The notes: a model not told the origin generated them from the sequence alone. 64,000 nucleotides of DNA from Actinokineospora iranica (GCF_900101685.1 NZ_FMZZ01000003.1:62001-126000), one strand, 5' to 3'; numbered from the stretch's first letter, positions 43,046-51,381 are shown. Translations and numbers: made by a program.

Positions 43046-43702
43046 ATGGCGACCACCGAACTACCGCCGAACCTGCGCGGTGACGTCGTGACCCTGTGGG
43101 CCTATCACGACATGGGCCATCAGCTCCGCCGCTGCGACGTCGGCATCGGTCTGGGCTCCCATGACCTCGGGGTCGCTATCCACACCGCCGGTCTCTACCA
43201 CCAGGGCCTGCTCGACAGGATCGTGTTCACCGGCGCCAACGCGCCCACCACCATCGAACGGTTCCCGCACGGCGAAGCCGTGCACTACCGCGACCACGTC
43301 ATCAGCCTGGGCGTGCCCGCCGAGGCGATCCTGATCGAGACCGAAGCAACCAACACCAGCCAGAATCTCACCAACACCCGCCAAGTCCTCGCCGACGCGG
43401 GCATCCACCCGGCCTCGGTCATGCTGATCTCCCGGCCCTACCAGCAGCGCCGGGCCTACGCGACCTGCCGCAAGGTCTGGCCGGACGTCGAGGCTGTCTG
43501 CTCGTCACAACCGCTGCCGCTCGATGACTACGTCGCCTCGATCGGCGACGTCGACCGCGTCGTCACCATGCTCGTCGGCGACACCCAACGCATCACCGAG
43601 TACGCCCGCCTCGGCTTCGCCATCGAACAGGACGTGCCCGAGCCCGTCCACGCCGCCTACCAGCGCCTCGTCGACGCGGGATTCACCAGCCGCCTGATCT
43701 AG
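43046..43702 (+). CDS. YdcF/DUF218 family protein
   Basis: A 218-residue cytoplasmic DUF218 protein of the YdcF type. It has the strand-loop GIGLGSHDLGVA, VFTGANAPTTIERF, the conserved ETEATNTSQNLTNTR (E-x-x-ATNTxxN) and a late SRPYQQRRAYATC. YdcF binds SAM-like ligands, but the reaction is not established. No signal or membrane anchor is present, unlike the SanA branch. It ends 24 bases before the CRISPR-repeat-like palindrome, which may be its terminator. Confidence 0.9.
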   Translation: MATTELPPNLRGDVVTLWAYHDMGHQLRRCDVGIGLGSHDLGVAIHTAGLYHQGLLDRIVFTGANAPTTIERFPHGEAVHYRDHVISLGVPAEAILIETEATNTSQNLTNTRQVLADAGIHPASVMLISRPYQQRRAYATCRKVWPDVEAVCSSQPLPLDDYVASIGDVDRVVTMLVGDTQRITEYARLGFAIEQDVPEPVHAAYQRLVDAGFTSRLI

Positions 43703-43726
43703 CTGCCCACCCCGGAGTCGGAGACG

Positions 43727-43785
43727 GTCTTCCCCGCGTGCGCGGGGAAGACAACAGGGCTTGTGGACCGATCGGTCGATGCCCG
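43727..43785. repeat. Lone CRISPR-repeat-derived palindrome with attached leader-like sequence; possible bidirectional terminator
   Basis: Bases 43732-43752 are identical to the last 21 bases of the array repeats at 35.5-35.8 kb. The five bases before them (GTCTT, 43727-43731) turn the whole 26-base unit into a near-perfect palindrome. Three bases later, 43756-43785 repeats the leader-distal sequence found at 35873-35903 in the same orientation. The element sits between convergent genes and would form a strong hairpin in both transcripts. Confidence 0.8.
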
Positions 43786-43802
43786 CCCGGTGGCAGTAGG
43801 CG

Positions 43803-44255
43803 TCAGTGCGCGGGGTTGGCGGCGGGTTCGACCAGTTCCACCAAGACACCGCCCGCGTCCTTGGGGTGGACGAAGTTGACGCGGCTGTTGGCGGTGCCGC
43901 GCTTGGGCTTGTCGTAGAGCAGGCGCAGGCCGTTGGCGCGCAGGGCGGCGGCGGTGGCTTCGATGTCGGCCACCCGGTAGGCCAGTTGCTGGAGGCCGGG
44001 GCCGTTGCGGCCGATGAACTTGGCGATGGTGGACTGCTCGTTCAGGGGGGCCAGCAGCTGCACCGCTGTCCCAGAGCCGTCGTCGCCGGGGGCGCGGAGC
44101 ATGGCTTCGCGGACGCCCTGTTCCTCGTTGGTCTCCTCGTGCGCCGACACCAGGCCGAAGTTGTCGCGGTAGAAGGCGATGGCCTCGTCGAGGTCCGGCA
44201 CGGCGATGCCGACATGATCGATCGCGACGACGTGGGTCTTCAGGACATCGTTCAT
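43803..44255 (-). CDS. mce: Methylmalonyl-CoA epimerase
   Basis: A 150-residue VOC-fold enzyme that epimerises methylmalonyl-CoA (and ethylmalonyl-CoA) at C2. Conserved marks are IDHVGIAVPDLDEAIAFYRD with the metal His, the glutamate region GVREAMLRAP, QQLAYRV and the final metal glutamate in VLVELVEP. ATG 44255. It is divergent from a thiolase across 135 bases containing the palindrome TTACCCGGCGGTAA. The order mce / thiolase / meaB is the one known from streptomycetes. Confidence 0.94.
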   Translation of the reverse strand: MNDVLKTHVVAIDHVGIAVPDLDEAIAFYRDNFGLVSAHEETNEEQGVREAMLRAPGDDGSGTAVQLLAPLNEQSTIAKFIGRNGPGLQQLAYRVADIEATAAALRANGLRLLYDKPKRGTANSRVNFVHPKDAGGVLVELVEPAANPAH

Positions 44256-44277
44256 ACGCGGAGACGATACGCCGAAC

Positions 44278-44291
44278 TTACCCGGCGGTAA
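44278..44291. promoter_or_regulatory. Palindrome TTACC-CGGC-GGTAA between mce and thiolase, putative operator
   Basis: TTACC (44278-44282) and GGTAA (44287-44291) form a perfect dyad with a four-base centre, 22 bases before the mce start on the minus strand and about 100 bases before the thiolase start. It resembles operators of TetR-type acyl-CoA-responsive regulators, but the cognate regulator is unknown. Confidence 0.55.
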
Positions 44292-44390
44292 CTAATTGCT
44301 GTGCGGCTACTCACACAGCGACCTTTCGCAGCCCTTAATCGCGGGTATGGTCCGAAGCCAACGCACGTTCGCACCCCATTGGAGACCGTC

Positions 44391-45578
44391 GTGTCCGGTT
44401 CCGTCATCGTCGCGGGGGCCCGCACCCCCATCGGTCGTCTTCTCGGTTCGCTCAAGGACTTCACCGGCGCGCAGCTTGGTGGAGTCGCCATCAAGGCGGC
44501 GCTGGAGCGCGCGGGCGTGGCGCCCGAGCAGGTCCAGTACACGATCATGGGTCAGGTGCTCACCGCTGGCGCGGGGCAGATCCCGGCCCGGCAGGCCGCG
44601 GTCGCCGCGGGCATCCCGATGGACGTTCCTGCGCTGACCATCAACAAGGTCTGTCTGTCCGGCCTCGACGCGATCGCGCTGGCCGACCAGCTCATCCGCG
44701 CTGGCGAGTTCGACATCGTGGTCGCCGGTGGCCAGGAGTCGATGACCCAGGCCCCGCACCTGCTGCCGAAGTCCCGCTCCGGCTTCAAGTACGGCGACGT
44801 GACCCTGCAGGACCACATGGCCTACGACGGCCTGTTCTGCGCCTTCGACCAGGTCGCCATGGGCTCGTCTACCGAGAAGTACAACACCCGCTACGGCCTG
44901 ACCCGCGCGGAGCAGGACGCCTTCTCCGCCGCGTCGCACCAGAAGGCCGCCAAGGCCATCGCCGAGGGCCGCTTCGCCGACGAGATCGCGCCGGTGAGCA
45001 TCCCGCAGCGCAAGGGCGACCCGGTCGTGTTCGACACCGACGAGGGCGTGCGCGGCGAGACCACCGCGGAGAGCCTGGGCAAGCTGCGCCCGGCGTTCGC
45101 CAGCGACGGCACCATCACCGCGGGCTCGGCCTCGCAGATCTCCGACGGCGCCGCCGCGGTGGTCGTGATGAGCAAGGCCAAGGCCGAGGAGCTGGGCCTG
45201 TCCTGGATCGCCGAGATCGGCGCGCACGGCGTCGTCGCTGGCCCGGACGCGAGCCTGCACGAGCAGCCGTCCAACGCGATCAAGGCCGCGCTGGCGAAGC
45301 AGAAGCTGGCCGCCTCCGACCTCGACCTGATCGAGATCAACGAGGCGTTCGCCGCGGTCGGCGTCGTCTCCACCAAGCAGCTTGGCGTCAGCGAGGACAT
45401 CGTCAACGTCAACGGCGGCGCGATCGCGCTGGGCCACCCGATCGGCGCGTCCGGCGCCCGGCTGGTCGTGCACCTGGCCTACGAGCTCAAGCGGCGCGGC
45501 GGCGGCGTCGGCGCCGCCGCCCTGTGCGGCGGCGGCGGCCAGGGCGACGCGCTGATCATCAGCGTGCCCAAGGCCTGA
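44391..45578 (+). CDS. Acetyl-CoA C-acetyltransferase (thiolase)
   Basis: A 395-residue biosynthetic-type thiolase that condenses two acetyl-CoA to acetoacetyl-CoA, the first step towards crotonyl-CoA. The nucleophile is Cys88 ([11 protein letters not shown]), the catalytic His is in [12 protein letters not shown] and the second Cys in [15 protein letters not shown] 44391 follows GGAG; the upstream open frame is not used. MeaB starts three bases after its stop. With ccr and mce this indicates the ethylmalonyl-CoA route of acetate assimilation or extender-unit supply. Confidence 0.94.
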   Translation: MSGSVIVAGARTPIGRLLGSLKDFTGAQLGGVAIKAALERAGVAPEQVQYTIMGQVLTAGAGQIPARQAAVAAGIPMDVPALTINKVCLSGLDAIALADQLIRAGEFDIVVAGGQESMTQAPHLLPKSRSGFKYGDVTLQDHMAYDGLFCAFDQVAMGSSTEKYNTRYGLTRAEQDAFSAASHQKAAKAIAEGRFADEIAPVSIPQRKGDPVVFDTDEGVRGETTAESLGKLRPAFASDGTITAGSASQISDGAAAVVVMSKAKAEELGLSWIAEIGAHGVVAGPDASLHEQPSNAIKAALAKQKLAASDLDLIEINEAFAAVGVVSTKQLGVSEDIVNVNGGAIALGHPIGASGARLVVHLAYELKRRGGGVGAAALCGGGGQGDALIISVPKA

Positions 45579-45580
45579 GC

Positions 45581-46549
45581 TTGGCCCGCAAAGTCGAGGT
45601 AGCTGACCTGGTCGACCGCGCGCGGGAGCGTCAGCCGCGCGCGGTCGCCAGGCTCATCTCCCTGGTTGAGGACGCCAGCCCGCAGCTGCGTGAGGTGGCG
45701 GCGGCGCTGGCGCCGTTCACCGGGCGCGCGCAGGTCGTGGGTCTTACCGGCTCTCCTGGCGTCGGTAAGTCGACTACCACCTCCGCGTTGGTCGCGGCTT
45801 ACCGCGCCCAAGGCAAGCGGGTGGGTGTGCTCGCGGTAGACCCGTCGTCGCCGTTTTCCGGTGGCGCGTTGCTGGGTGACCGGGTGCGGATGCAGGACCA
45901 CGCCACCGACCCGGACGTGTTCATCCGGTCCATGGCGACCCGGGGTCATCTCGGCGGCATGGCCTGGGCGACCCCGCAGGCGCTGCGCGTGCTCGACGCG
46001 GCCGGGTTCGACGTGGTGCTGATCGAGACCGTCGGCGTCGGACAGTCCGAAGTGGACGTGGTGGCGCTGGCGGACACCACACTGGTGCTGCTCGCGCCGG
46101 GCATGGGCGACGGCATCCAGGCCGCCAAGGCGGGCATCCTGGAGATCGCCGACGTGTTCGTGGTGAACAAGGCCGACCGCGACGGCGCGGACACCACGGC
46201 CCGCGAACTCAAGTACATGATCTCGCTGGGCCGCCGGGAGATCCGGGGCGCGAGTTGGCGGCAGCCGATCGTCAAGACGGTCGCCGCGCGCGGCGAGGGC
46301 GTCGGCGAGGTGGTCGAGGCCATCGACGCGCACCGGGCCTGGACCGCGGACCACGGCGAGTTCGAGCACCGGCGCGCGCTGCGGGCGCGCACCGAGATCG
46401 AGGCCATCGCCGTGGAGACGCTGCGGTCCCGGCTGGGCGACCTGCACGGCGGCGACGCGCTCGACCGGCTCGCCAAGCGGGTCATGGCGGGCGACCTGGA
46501 CCCCTACGCGGCGGCGGACAGCCTCATCGAGGGCGTTCAGCGGGACTGA
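45581..46549 (+). CDS. meaB: MeaB-type G3E GTPase, methylmalonyl-CoA mutase chaperone
   Basis: The 322-residue GTPase protects and reloads the B12-dependent acyl-CoA mutase. The P-loop is GSPGVGKST, followed by AVDPSSPFSGGALLGDRVRM, IETVGVGQSEVDV (switch region) and the guanine motif VNKAD. A C-terminal dimerisation arm follows residue 250. TTG 45581 directly follows the thiolase stop, so translation is coupled. The mutase itself is not in the window. B12 supply is represented by cobUTS at 25-27.6 kb. Confidence 0.94.
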   Translation: MARKVEVADLVDRARERQPRAVARLISLVEDASPQLREVAAALAPFTGRAQVVGLTGSPGVGKSTTTSALVAAYRAQGKRVGVLAVDPSSPFSGGALLGDRVRMQDHATDPDVFIRSMATRGHLGGMAWATPQALRVLDAAGFDVVLIETVGVGQSEVDVVALADTTLVLLAPGMGDGIQAAKAGILEIADVFVVNKADRDGADTTARELKYMISLGRREIRGASWRQPIVKTVAARGEGVGEVVEAIDAHRAWTADHGEFEHRRALRARTEIEAIAVETLRSRLGDLHGGDALDRLAKRVMAGDLDPYAAADSLIEGVQRD

Positions 46550-46597
46550 GCGGCCCCCGACCCCCGGGTGAGCCCGCTCACGCTCCACACTGGAGCC

Positions 46598-46936
46598 ATG
46601 TTCGACACGCCTGCGGGCCGCTTTCGCGCCGTCGCCATCGCCGAGGCCGCTTCCTGGCTCGGCTTGCTCGTCGGGATGTTCTTCAAGTACGTGACCGAGA
46701 CCGGGGAACTCGGGGTCAAGATCTTCGGCCCGATCCACGGTGCCATCTTCATCGCCTACGTGGTCGTCACCGCGTTCTCCGCCCGCCAGCTCGGCTGGAA
46801 CCGGCGGGCGGTGGTGTGGGCGTTCGTGTGCGGCGTGCCGCCGCTGGCCACGCTGATCTTCGAGCGCTGGGCCCTGCGCACCGGCAAGCTTGACCCGGTG
46901 GCCGTGCGCCGCCGCTCCCTGGTCACCCTGTCCTGA
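46598..46936 (+). CDS. DUF3817 membrane protein
   Basis: A 112-residue protein with three membrane helices (AIAEAASWLGLLVGMFFKYV, HGAIFIAYVVVTAFSARQL, VVWAFVCGVPPLATLIFE), matching the DUF3817 family of small actinobacterial membrane proteins. Function unknown. ATG 46598 has GGAG only three bases upstream, closer than usual. Its last six codons are part of an 18-bp direct duplication that copies the stop codon. Confidence 0.88.
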   Translation: MFDTPAGRFRAVAIAEAASWLGLLVGMFFKYVTETGELGVKIFGPIHGAIFIAYVVVTAFSARQLGWNRRAVVWAFVCGVPPLATLIFERWALRTGKLDPVAVRRRSLVTLS

Positions 46937-46954
46937 CTGGTCACCCTGTCCTGA
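46919..46954. repeat. 18-bp direct duplication including a stop codon
   Basis: CTGGTCACCCTGTCCTGA occurs at 46919-46936 and again at 46937-46954. The first copy is the end of the DUF3817 gene and the second is a spare in-frame end, as after slippage or a small tandem duplication. Confidence 0.9.
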
Positions 46955-46961
46955 CGACGCG

Positions 46962-46999
46962 CTGTCTCGGCCAGCGGCTCAGCCGCTCGGCCGAGACAG
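46962..46999. terminator. Large bidirectional hairpin terminator
   Basis: CTGTCTCGGC (46962-46971) with its continuation CAGCGGCT pairs with AGCCGCT and then GGCCGAGACAG up to 46999, giving a long stem with one bulge and a short loop. It separates the convergent DUF3817 and MarR genes. Confidence 0.85.
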
Positions 47000-47029
47000 A
47001 GCGGAGCGGTCCCGGAACGCTCGACCCGC

Positions 47030-47533
47030 TCAGTCCTGGAAGTCGCCCGCCGACTTCCGCACCTTCGCCAGCAAGTCGGTGAGCTGCGCGGTCTGGCGCT
47101 CGGTCAGGCCGCTCAGCCCGAAGTCGACAGCCGTCACGGCCTCCGTGGCGCGTTCGCGGCGTTCGCGGCCCGCTTCGGTGATCTCGGCCAGGGTGGTGCG
47201 CCGGTCGGTCGGGTGCGGGGTGCGTTTGACCAGGCCGTCCGCTTCCAGGCGGTCGACGATGTTGGTGACGCTCGTCGGATGAAGCTGTAAGCGCTCGCCC
47301 ATCACCCGCATCGGCAGGCTTCCCCGCTTGGAGAAAGTCAGCAGCACCAACGCCTCATACCGGGCGAAGGTAAGCCCGTGCGGCTTGAGCGCGGCGTCCA
47401 CAGCGGACTGAAGTATCTGTTGCACCCGCATGACACTGGTGACGGCGGCCATGGTCGAGGAGTCGCCGATGCGCTCCTGCCACAGCTCCGCCGCCTTGGC
47501 GATCGGATCGAACGGCAACGAGCGCGGCCTCAT
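47030..47533 (-). CDS. MarR family regulator
   Basis: A 167-residue winged-helix regulator. The DNA-binding domain is LPMRVMGERLQLHPTSVTNIVDRLEADGLVKR, followed by the wing TPHPTDRRTTLAEITEAG, flanked by dimerisation helices. ATG 47533 is favoured; a frame extension reaches 47575 and would nearly abut dinB. It lies 38 bases after dinB on the same strand, and may be cotranscribed with it. The ligand is unknown. Confidence 0.9.
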   Translation of the reverse strand: MRPRSLPFDPIAKAAELWQERIGDSSTMAAVTSVMRVQQILQSAVDAALKPHGLTFARYEALVLLTFSKRGSLPMRVMGERLQLHPTSVTNIVDRLEADGLVKRTPHPTDRRTTLAEITEAGRERRERATEAVTAVDFGLSGLTERQTAQLTDLLAKVRKSAGDFQD

Positions 47534-47571
47534 GCCTTGGAAGCTACCAGTGGGTTCTGCGCGTGAACCGC

Positions 47572-48627
47572 TCACCTTCCTGGCTGACTGCCCCCGTCGG
47601 CCTGCTCGAACTCCGCGCGCACGCCCAGCAGCCGCACGGGCCTGCCCAGCTCGAAGCGGTCCAGCGCGGTCAGCGCCGCCGTCTCGATCTCGTCGGCCGA
47701 GCGGGTCGGTTCGGCCAGGGTGAGGCTGCGGCCGCGGGTCAGGAACGGCGCGAACCGGGCCTTCACCCCGACCCGGACCACCGGCCTGCCGTCAGCGGTG
47801 ATGTCCTCGGCGACCTGGCGGGCCAGGCGCGACACCGTCTCGCGAAGAACGGCCAGGTCAGTGATGTTTTCCTGGAACGTGGTCTCCCGGCTATGCGAAC
47901 GCGGGATATACGGGGTGCCGACCACCTCGGTCGAGCCCGCGCCGAGGGCGAGCGTGCGGTACCAGGGGCCCATCGTGGGGCCCAGCCGCGCGGCCAGCGC
48001 GTCCGGGTCCGCGCGGGCGAGTTCGCCCACCGTGGCGAAGCCGAGGTCGGCCAGCTTTCGGGCGGTCTTGGCCCCGATGCCCCATAGTGCGTCGGTGGGC
48101 CGGTCGGCCATCACAGCCTCCCAGTTGTCCTTGGTGAGCCGGAACACGCCCGCCGGTTTCGCGAATCCGGTGGCGAGCTTGGCACGCAACTTGTTGTCGC
48201 CTATCCCCACCGACGCGGTTAACCGGGTCCGTTCGGTCACCGCTGTCTGGATCTCGGCGGCCAGCGCCTCCGGGTCGTCGGTCCGCACGCCCAGGAACGC
48301 CTCGTCCCAGCCCAGCACCTCCACCACCGCGTCGGACTCGCGCAGCACCGCCATCACCTCGGCGGAGGCCGCGTTGTAGGCGTCCGGGTCGCTGGGCAGG
48401 AACACCGCGTCAGGACAGCGTTTGAGCGCCAGGCGCAGCGGAATGCCCGACCGGACGCCGAACTCGCGCGCCTCGTAGGAAGCGGTGGCGACGACCTCGC
48501 GCCGGGCCGGGTCGCCGGTGCCGCCCACGACCACCGGCAGGCCGCGCAGGTCCGGCCGCCGCAGCACCTCGACCGCGGCGATGAACTGGTCGAGATCCAC
48601 GTGCAGGACCCAGGCCGTGCCAGCCAT
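47572..48627 (-). CDS. Y-family DNA polymerase, DinB2-like (Pol IV family) with aliphatic steric gate
   Basis: A 351-residue translesion polymerase. Metal-binding residues are Asp11 (HVDLDQF) and Asp108-Glu109 (GWDEAFLG). The helix-hairpin-helix ([17 protein letters not shown]) and little-finger domain follow. The overall sequence, including GWDEA and [22 protein letters not shown], is much closer to mycobacterial DinB2 than to Pol IV/DinB1. The steric-gate position after DQF is Ile16, not Phe or Tyr. In mycobacterial DinB2 an aliphatic Leu at this place allows efficient ribonucleotide use. No C-terminal beta-clamp motif of the usual QxxLF form is obvious. ATG 48627. Confidence 0.92.
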   Translation of the reverse strand: MAGTAWVLHVDLDQFIAAVEVLRRPDLRGLPVVVGGTGDPARREVVATASYEAREFGVRSGIPLRLALKRCPDAVFLPSDPDAYNAASAEVMAVLRESDAVVEVLGWDEAFLGVRTDDPEALAAEIQTAVTERTRLTASVGIGDNKLRAKLATGFAKPAGVFRLTKDNWEAVMADRPTDALWGIGAKTARKLADLGFATVGELARADPDALAARLGPTMGPWYRTLALGAGSTEVVGTPYIPRSHSRETTFQENITDLAVLRETVSRLARQVAEDITADGRPVVRVGVKARFAPFLTRGRSLTLAEPTRSADEIETAALTALDRFELGRPVRLLGVRAEFEQADGGSQPGR

Positions 48628-48670
48628 CTCGATAGTGTGCGCGCACCGCCCCGATCGGACAGGAGTGACC

Positions 48671-48967
48671 ATGCTCGTCGCGTTCAGTGTCAGCCCGCTC
48701 GGCGGGGAGTCGGAGAACGTCGGCGCCGCCGTCGCCGAGGCCGTCCGCGTCGTGCGCGAATCCGGCCTGCCCAACGAGACCACGGCCATGTTCACCACCG
48801 TCGAAGGCGAGTGGGACGAGGTGATGGCCGTGGTGAAACGCGCCACCGAGGTCTTGCTCGCCAAGTACCCGAGGGTCAGTCTCGTGCTCAAGGCCGACAT
48901 CCGCCCCGGGCACACCGGCCAGCTCACCGCCAAGGTGGACCGGGTCGAGCGCTATCTGGCCGACTAG
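48671..48967 (+). CDS. MTH1187/DUF77 thiamine-binding family protein
   Basis: A 98-residue ferredoxin-like fold protein of the thiamine-binding YkoF/MTH1187 family. It starts [12 protein letters not shown] and has [30 protein letters not shown] and [13 protein letters not shown], the conserved ligand-binding strands. Such proteins bind thiamine-type ligands as tetramers. ATG 48671 follows AGGAGTGACC. It is divergent from dinB with a 43-base gap, and the next gene starts 34 bases after its stop. Confidence 0.9.
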   Translation: MLVAFSVSPLGGESENVGAAVAEAVRVVRESGLPNETTAMFTTVEGEWDEVMAVVKRATEVLLAKYPRVSLVLKADIRPGHTGQLTAKVDRVERYLAD

Positions 48968-49001
48968 TCTTCCCACTCCCACCTCACCAGGAGCGCTGAC
49001 C

Positions 49002-49889
49002 GTGGACCCCCGTTCGCTCTGGCAGTGTTACGAGCCCTACCACGCCGTCACCTACTTCACCCCCGAGTCGGTCGCCGAGACCGACGCGCTGGGCTGCCAT
49101 GGCCGCTGGATGGGGTACTTCGGGATGCGCGCCGCCCCGCTCGGCGCCGCGCCCGCGTGGCTGGTGACCAGCGTGTTCTACAACTTCCACCCCTCCAGGG
49201 TCGAGCGCGCACTGCCCGAGGCGTGGACCGTCGCGTCGCCGGAAGAGTTCCTGGCCGCCCGGCTGCGCGGGGTCGACGGCGCGCTGCGCAGGCTGGTCGG
49301 CGGCGAGACCGTGACCGGCCCCGAGATCGCCGAGGCCGCTGAACTGGCCAGGGCCGCCGCGGGCTGGGCGCCGACCGCTGGCCGCCCGCTCGGCGCGGCG
49401 AACGCGGCGCTGGACCTGCCAGACGAGCCGCACCTGGCGCTGTGGCAGGCGGTCACCACCCTGCGCGAGTCCCGGGGCGACGGGCACGTGGCCGCGCTGG
49501 TCACCGCCGGGCTCGACCCGGTCGAGACCCTGGTCGCCTTCGGCGCGGACAACGGCCTCGCCCCGGACTACCTGCGCACGGCCCGCGCCGTCCCCGAGGA
49601 CGAGTGGGCCGCCGCCGAGCGGCGCCTCGCCGAGCGCGGCATCCTCGACGAGCCCGGCGTGCTCACCGGCGAGGGCCGTGAGCTGCGCGAGTCCGTCGAA
49701 GCGCTGACCGACGAGGCGGCCGCCGCGCCCTGGCTGGAACTCGGCGACCAGGGCACGGCCCGGTTCGTGGAGCTGATGGCGCCGCTGTCGCTGCGGATCA
49801 CCAGGGAGAACGACCGGATGCGCGTCAACCCGATGGCCCTGCGCCCCCAGGAGCACCTGGCGCGGCTGGCGGGCGAACCTGTCGGCTGA
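49002..49889 (+). CDS. SCO6745/SalK-like protein
   Basis: A 295-residue helical soluble protein of the group annotated SCO6745 or SalK-like, common in actinobacteria. It has LWQCYEPYHAVTYFTPE, GYFGMRAAPLGAAPAWLVTSVFYNFHP and a C-terminal TRENDRMRVNPMALRPQEH. The function is not known. Some members lie near lantibiotic or secondary-metabolite genes, but there is no such context here. GTG 49002 start. It is likely in one transcript with the DUF77 gene. Confidence 0.85.
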   Translation: MDPRSLWQCYEPYHAVTYFTPESVAETDALGCHGRWMGYFGMRAAPLGAAPAWLVTSVFYNFHPSRVERALPEAWTVASPEEFLAARLRGVDGALRRLVGGETVTGPEIAEAAELARAAAGWAPTAGRPLGAANAALDLPDEPHLALWQAVTTLRESRGDGHVAALVTAGLDPVETLVAFGADNGLAPDYLRTARAVPEDEWAAAERRLAERGILDEPGVLTGEGRELRESVEALTDEAAAAPWLELGDQGTARFVELMAPLSLRITRENDRMRVNPMALRPQEHLARLAGEPVG

Positions 49890-49934
49890 CCGGTAGGCCG
49901 GACGGCGCTCAAGCACTCATGCCAGGATGAGAAG

Positions 49935-50891
49935 GTGACCAGGCCAGATCCACGCCAGACCGCCGCACTGTCGGCCGCCCTGTCCCGGGCCGTAGACCTC
50001 TCCGCGCTCAAGGCGCGGGCGGACGCCGCGAAAAAGACGTCCCCCGCGGCCGGACCCACCGCCAACGCCAATGCCGCCGCGCACGTTGTCGATGTCACCG
50101 AGGCGACTTTCCAACCGGAGGTTGTCGAACGCTCCCTGCAAGTCCCTGTCGTCGTCGCGCTGACCGCGAGCTGGTCCGCCCAGGCCCAGCAGCTAGTCGC
50201 CATGCTGGAACGCCTCGCCGCCGAAGGCCGAGGCGCCTGGCTGCTGGCGAAGGTCGACGTCGAGACCAGCCCGCGCATCGCCCAGCTCTTCGGCGCGCAG
50301 GCCGTCCCGATGGTCATCGCGGTCGCGGGCGGCCAGCCGGTCGAGGCGTTCGGCGACGTGCCGCCGGAGCCGCAGGTCCAGCAGTGGATCAGCGGCCTGC
50401 TCGACGCCCTGCGCGACCGGCTGCCAGGAATCCGGGCCGCGGAGAGCGCCGCGCCTGCCGAGGCCGCTGCTCCCGAGCCGGAGGATGAGCGGTTCGCGGC
50501 GGCTGAGGCCGCGTTCGAGCGCGGTGACTACACCGCCGCTGAGACCGCTTATGAGGGCATTCTGGCTGGTGAGCCGGGTAATGCCGAAGCCAAAGCCGCG
50601 CTTGCCCAGGTCCGGTTCCTGGCTCGGGCCGAGGGAACCGACCCTTCGGTGATCGTCCGGGCGGACATCTCCCCGGATGATGTGGACGCGCAGCTTGCGG
50701 CCGCTGACCTGGAGTTGGCTGGGCAGCAGGCTGAGCAGGCGTTCGCGCGGTTGATCGCCGCTGTCCGGCGCAGCAGTGGAGCTGAGCGGGACAAGGCGCG
50801 GACGCATTTGGTGTCACTGTTCGAGCTGTTCGCGCCTGACGACCCTCGGGTCGCGAAGGCTCGGCGGGAGCTTGCCAGCGCGTTGTTCTGA
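49935..50891 (+). CDS. Thioredoxin-fold/TPR protein (YbbN/CnoX-like), without CxxC
   Basis: The 318-residue protein has a disordered start, a thioredoxin fold at about residues 50-155 ([24 protein letters not shown] ... [18 protein letters not shown] with the cis-Pro) and TPR-like helices from about 175 to the end. This is the YbbN/CnoX chaperone-holdase arrangement. The active-site CxxC is replaced by SAQA, so it cannot act as a thiol oxidoreductase at that site, a frequent change in actinobacterial members. GTG 49935. A long noncoding gap with the inverted-repeat element follows. Confidence 0.9.
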   Translation: MTRPDPRQTAALSAALSRAVDLSALKARADAAKKTSPAAGPTANANAAAHVVDVTEATFQPEVVERSLQVPVVVALTASWSAQAQQLVAMLERLAAEGRGAWLLAKVDVETSPRIAQLFGAQAVPMVIAVAGGQPVEAFGDVPPEPQVQQWISGLLDALRDRLPGIRAAESAAPAEAAAPEPEDERFAAAEAAFERGDYTAAETAYEGILAGEPGNAEAKAALAQVRFLARAEGTDPSVIVRADISPDDVDAQLAAADLELAGQQAEQAFARLIAAVRRSSGAERDKARTHLVSLFELFAPDDPRVAKARRELASALF

Positions 50892-50970
50892 GGTTTGCTG
50901 AGGCCGCCCTGGGACGGTTGTCCTGGGGCGGCTTCGCTTGGCTTCTGCGGGGGTTGGCTGTGTGGGTTTG

Positions 50971-51116
50971 CTCGATGGGGTGGAGTGGTTTCCTTGGGGC
51001 CCCTACGAAGGAAGATCCCGTCGTGGGAAAGACGGGTGGGGAGCCTTCGGCCCCACGACCACGGCGAGTTTAGGGATCTTCCTTCACCCCCGAAGAAACC
51101 ACTCCACCCCATCGAG
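50971..51116. repeat. Nested inverted-repeat element, 146 bp
   Basis: The left arm 50971-51019 and right arm 51073-51116 are reverse complements. The outer 22 bases (from CTCGATGGGGTGG) are perfect, the inner 13 (GAAGGAAGATCCC) are perfect, and a short mismatched stretch lies between. The loop holds a second dyad (GTCGTGGG with CCCACGAC) and a third small hairpin around CCTTCGG. It is too long and layered for a simple terminator and has the look of a MITE or a structured RNA. Confidence 0.85.
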
Positions 51117-51326
51117 CACTCGGCGAGCGTAGGTGCGGCCTGGCAGGTGCTCGGGTTTTGCTTTTCCATGCTCCACCCATAAAGCACTGGACAGGTAGGC
51201 GCGGTCTGGGCAGGTTGGGGCAGGCCTGGTGAGCGTGGGTGGGGTGGTTCGCTACAGGACGAGATGGTCACCGGTGTCGGTGGTCGAAGCAGGCGATAGT
51301 CGTGCCGAAGGCGGTGGCTTCGAGGG

Positions 51327-51366
51327 CAGTCAGCGTGCCGAGGTGGTGGGCTCGGCACGCTGACTG
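51327..51366 (-). terminator. Strong hairpin terminator after the metallopeptidase gene
   Basis: CAGTCAGCGTGCCGAG (51327-51342) and CTCGGCACGCTGACTG (51351-51366) form a 16-bp perfect stem with an eight-base loop, 15 bases beyond the minus-strand stop at 51382. The rest of 50892-51381 outside the two hairpin elements shows no gene. Confidence 0.85.
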
Positions 51367-51381
51367 GTTGGGTGGCTAGCT

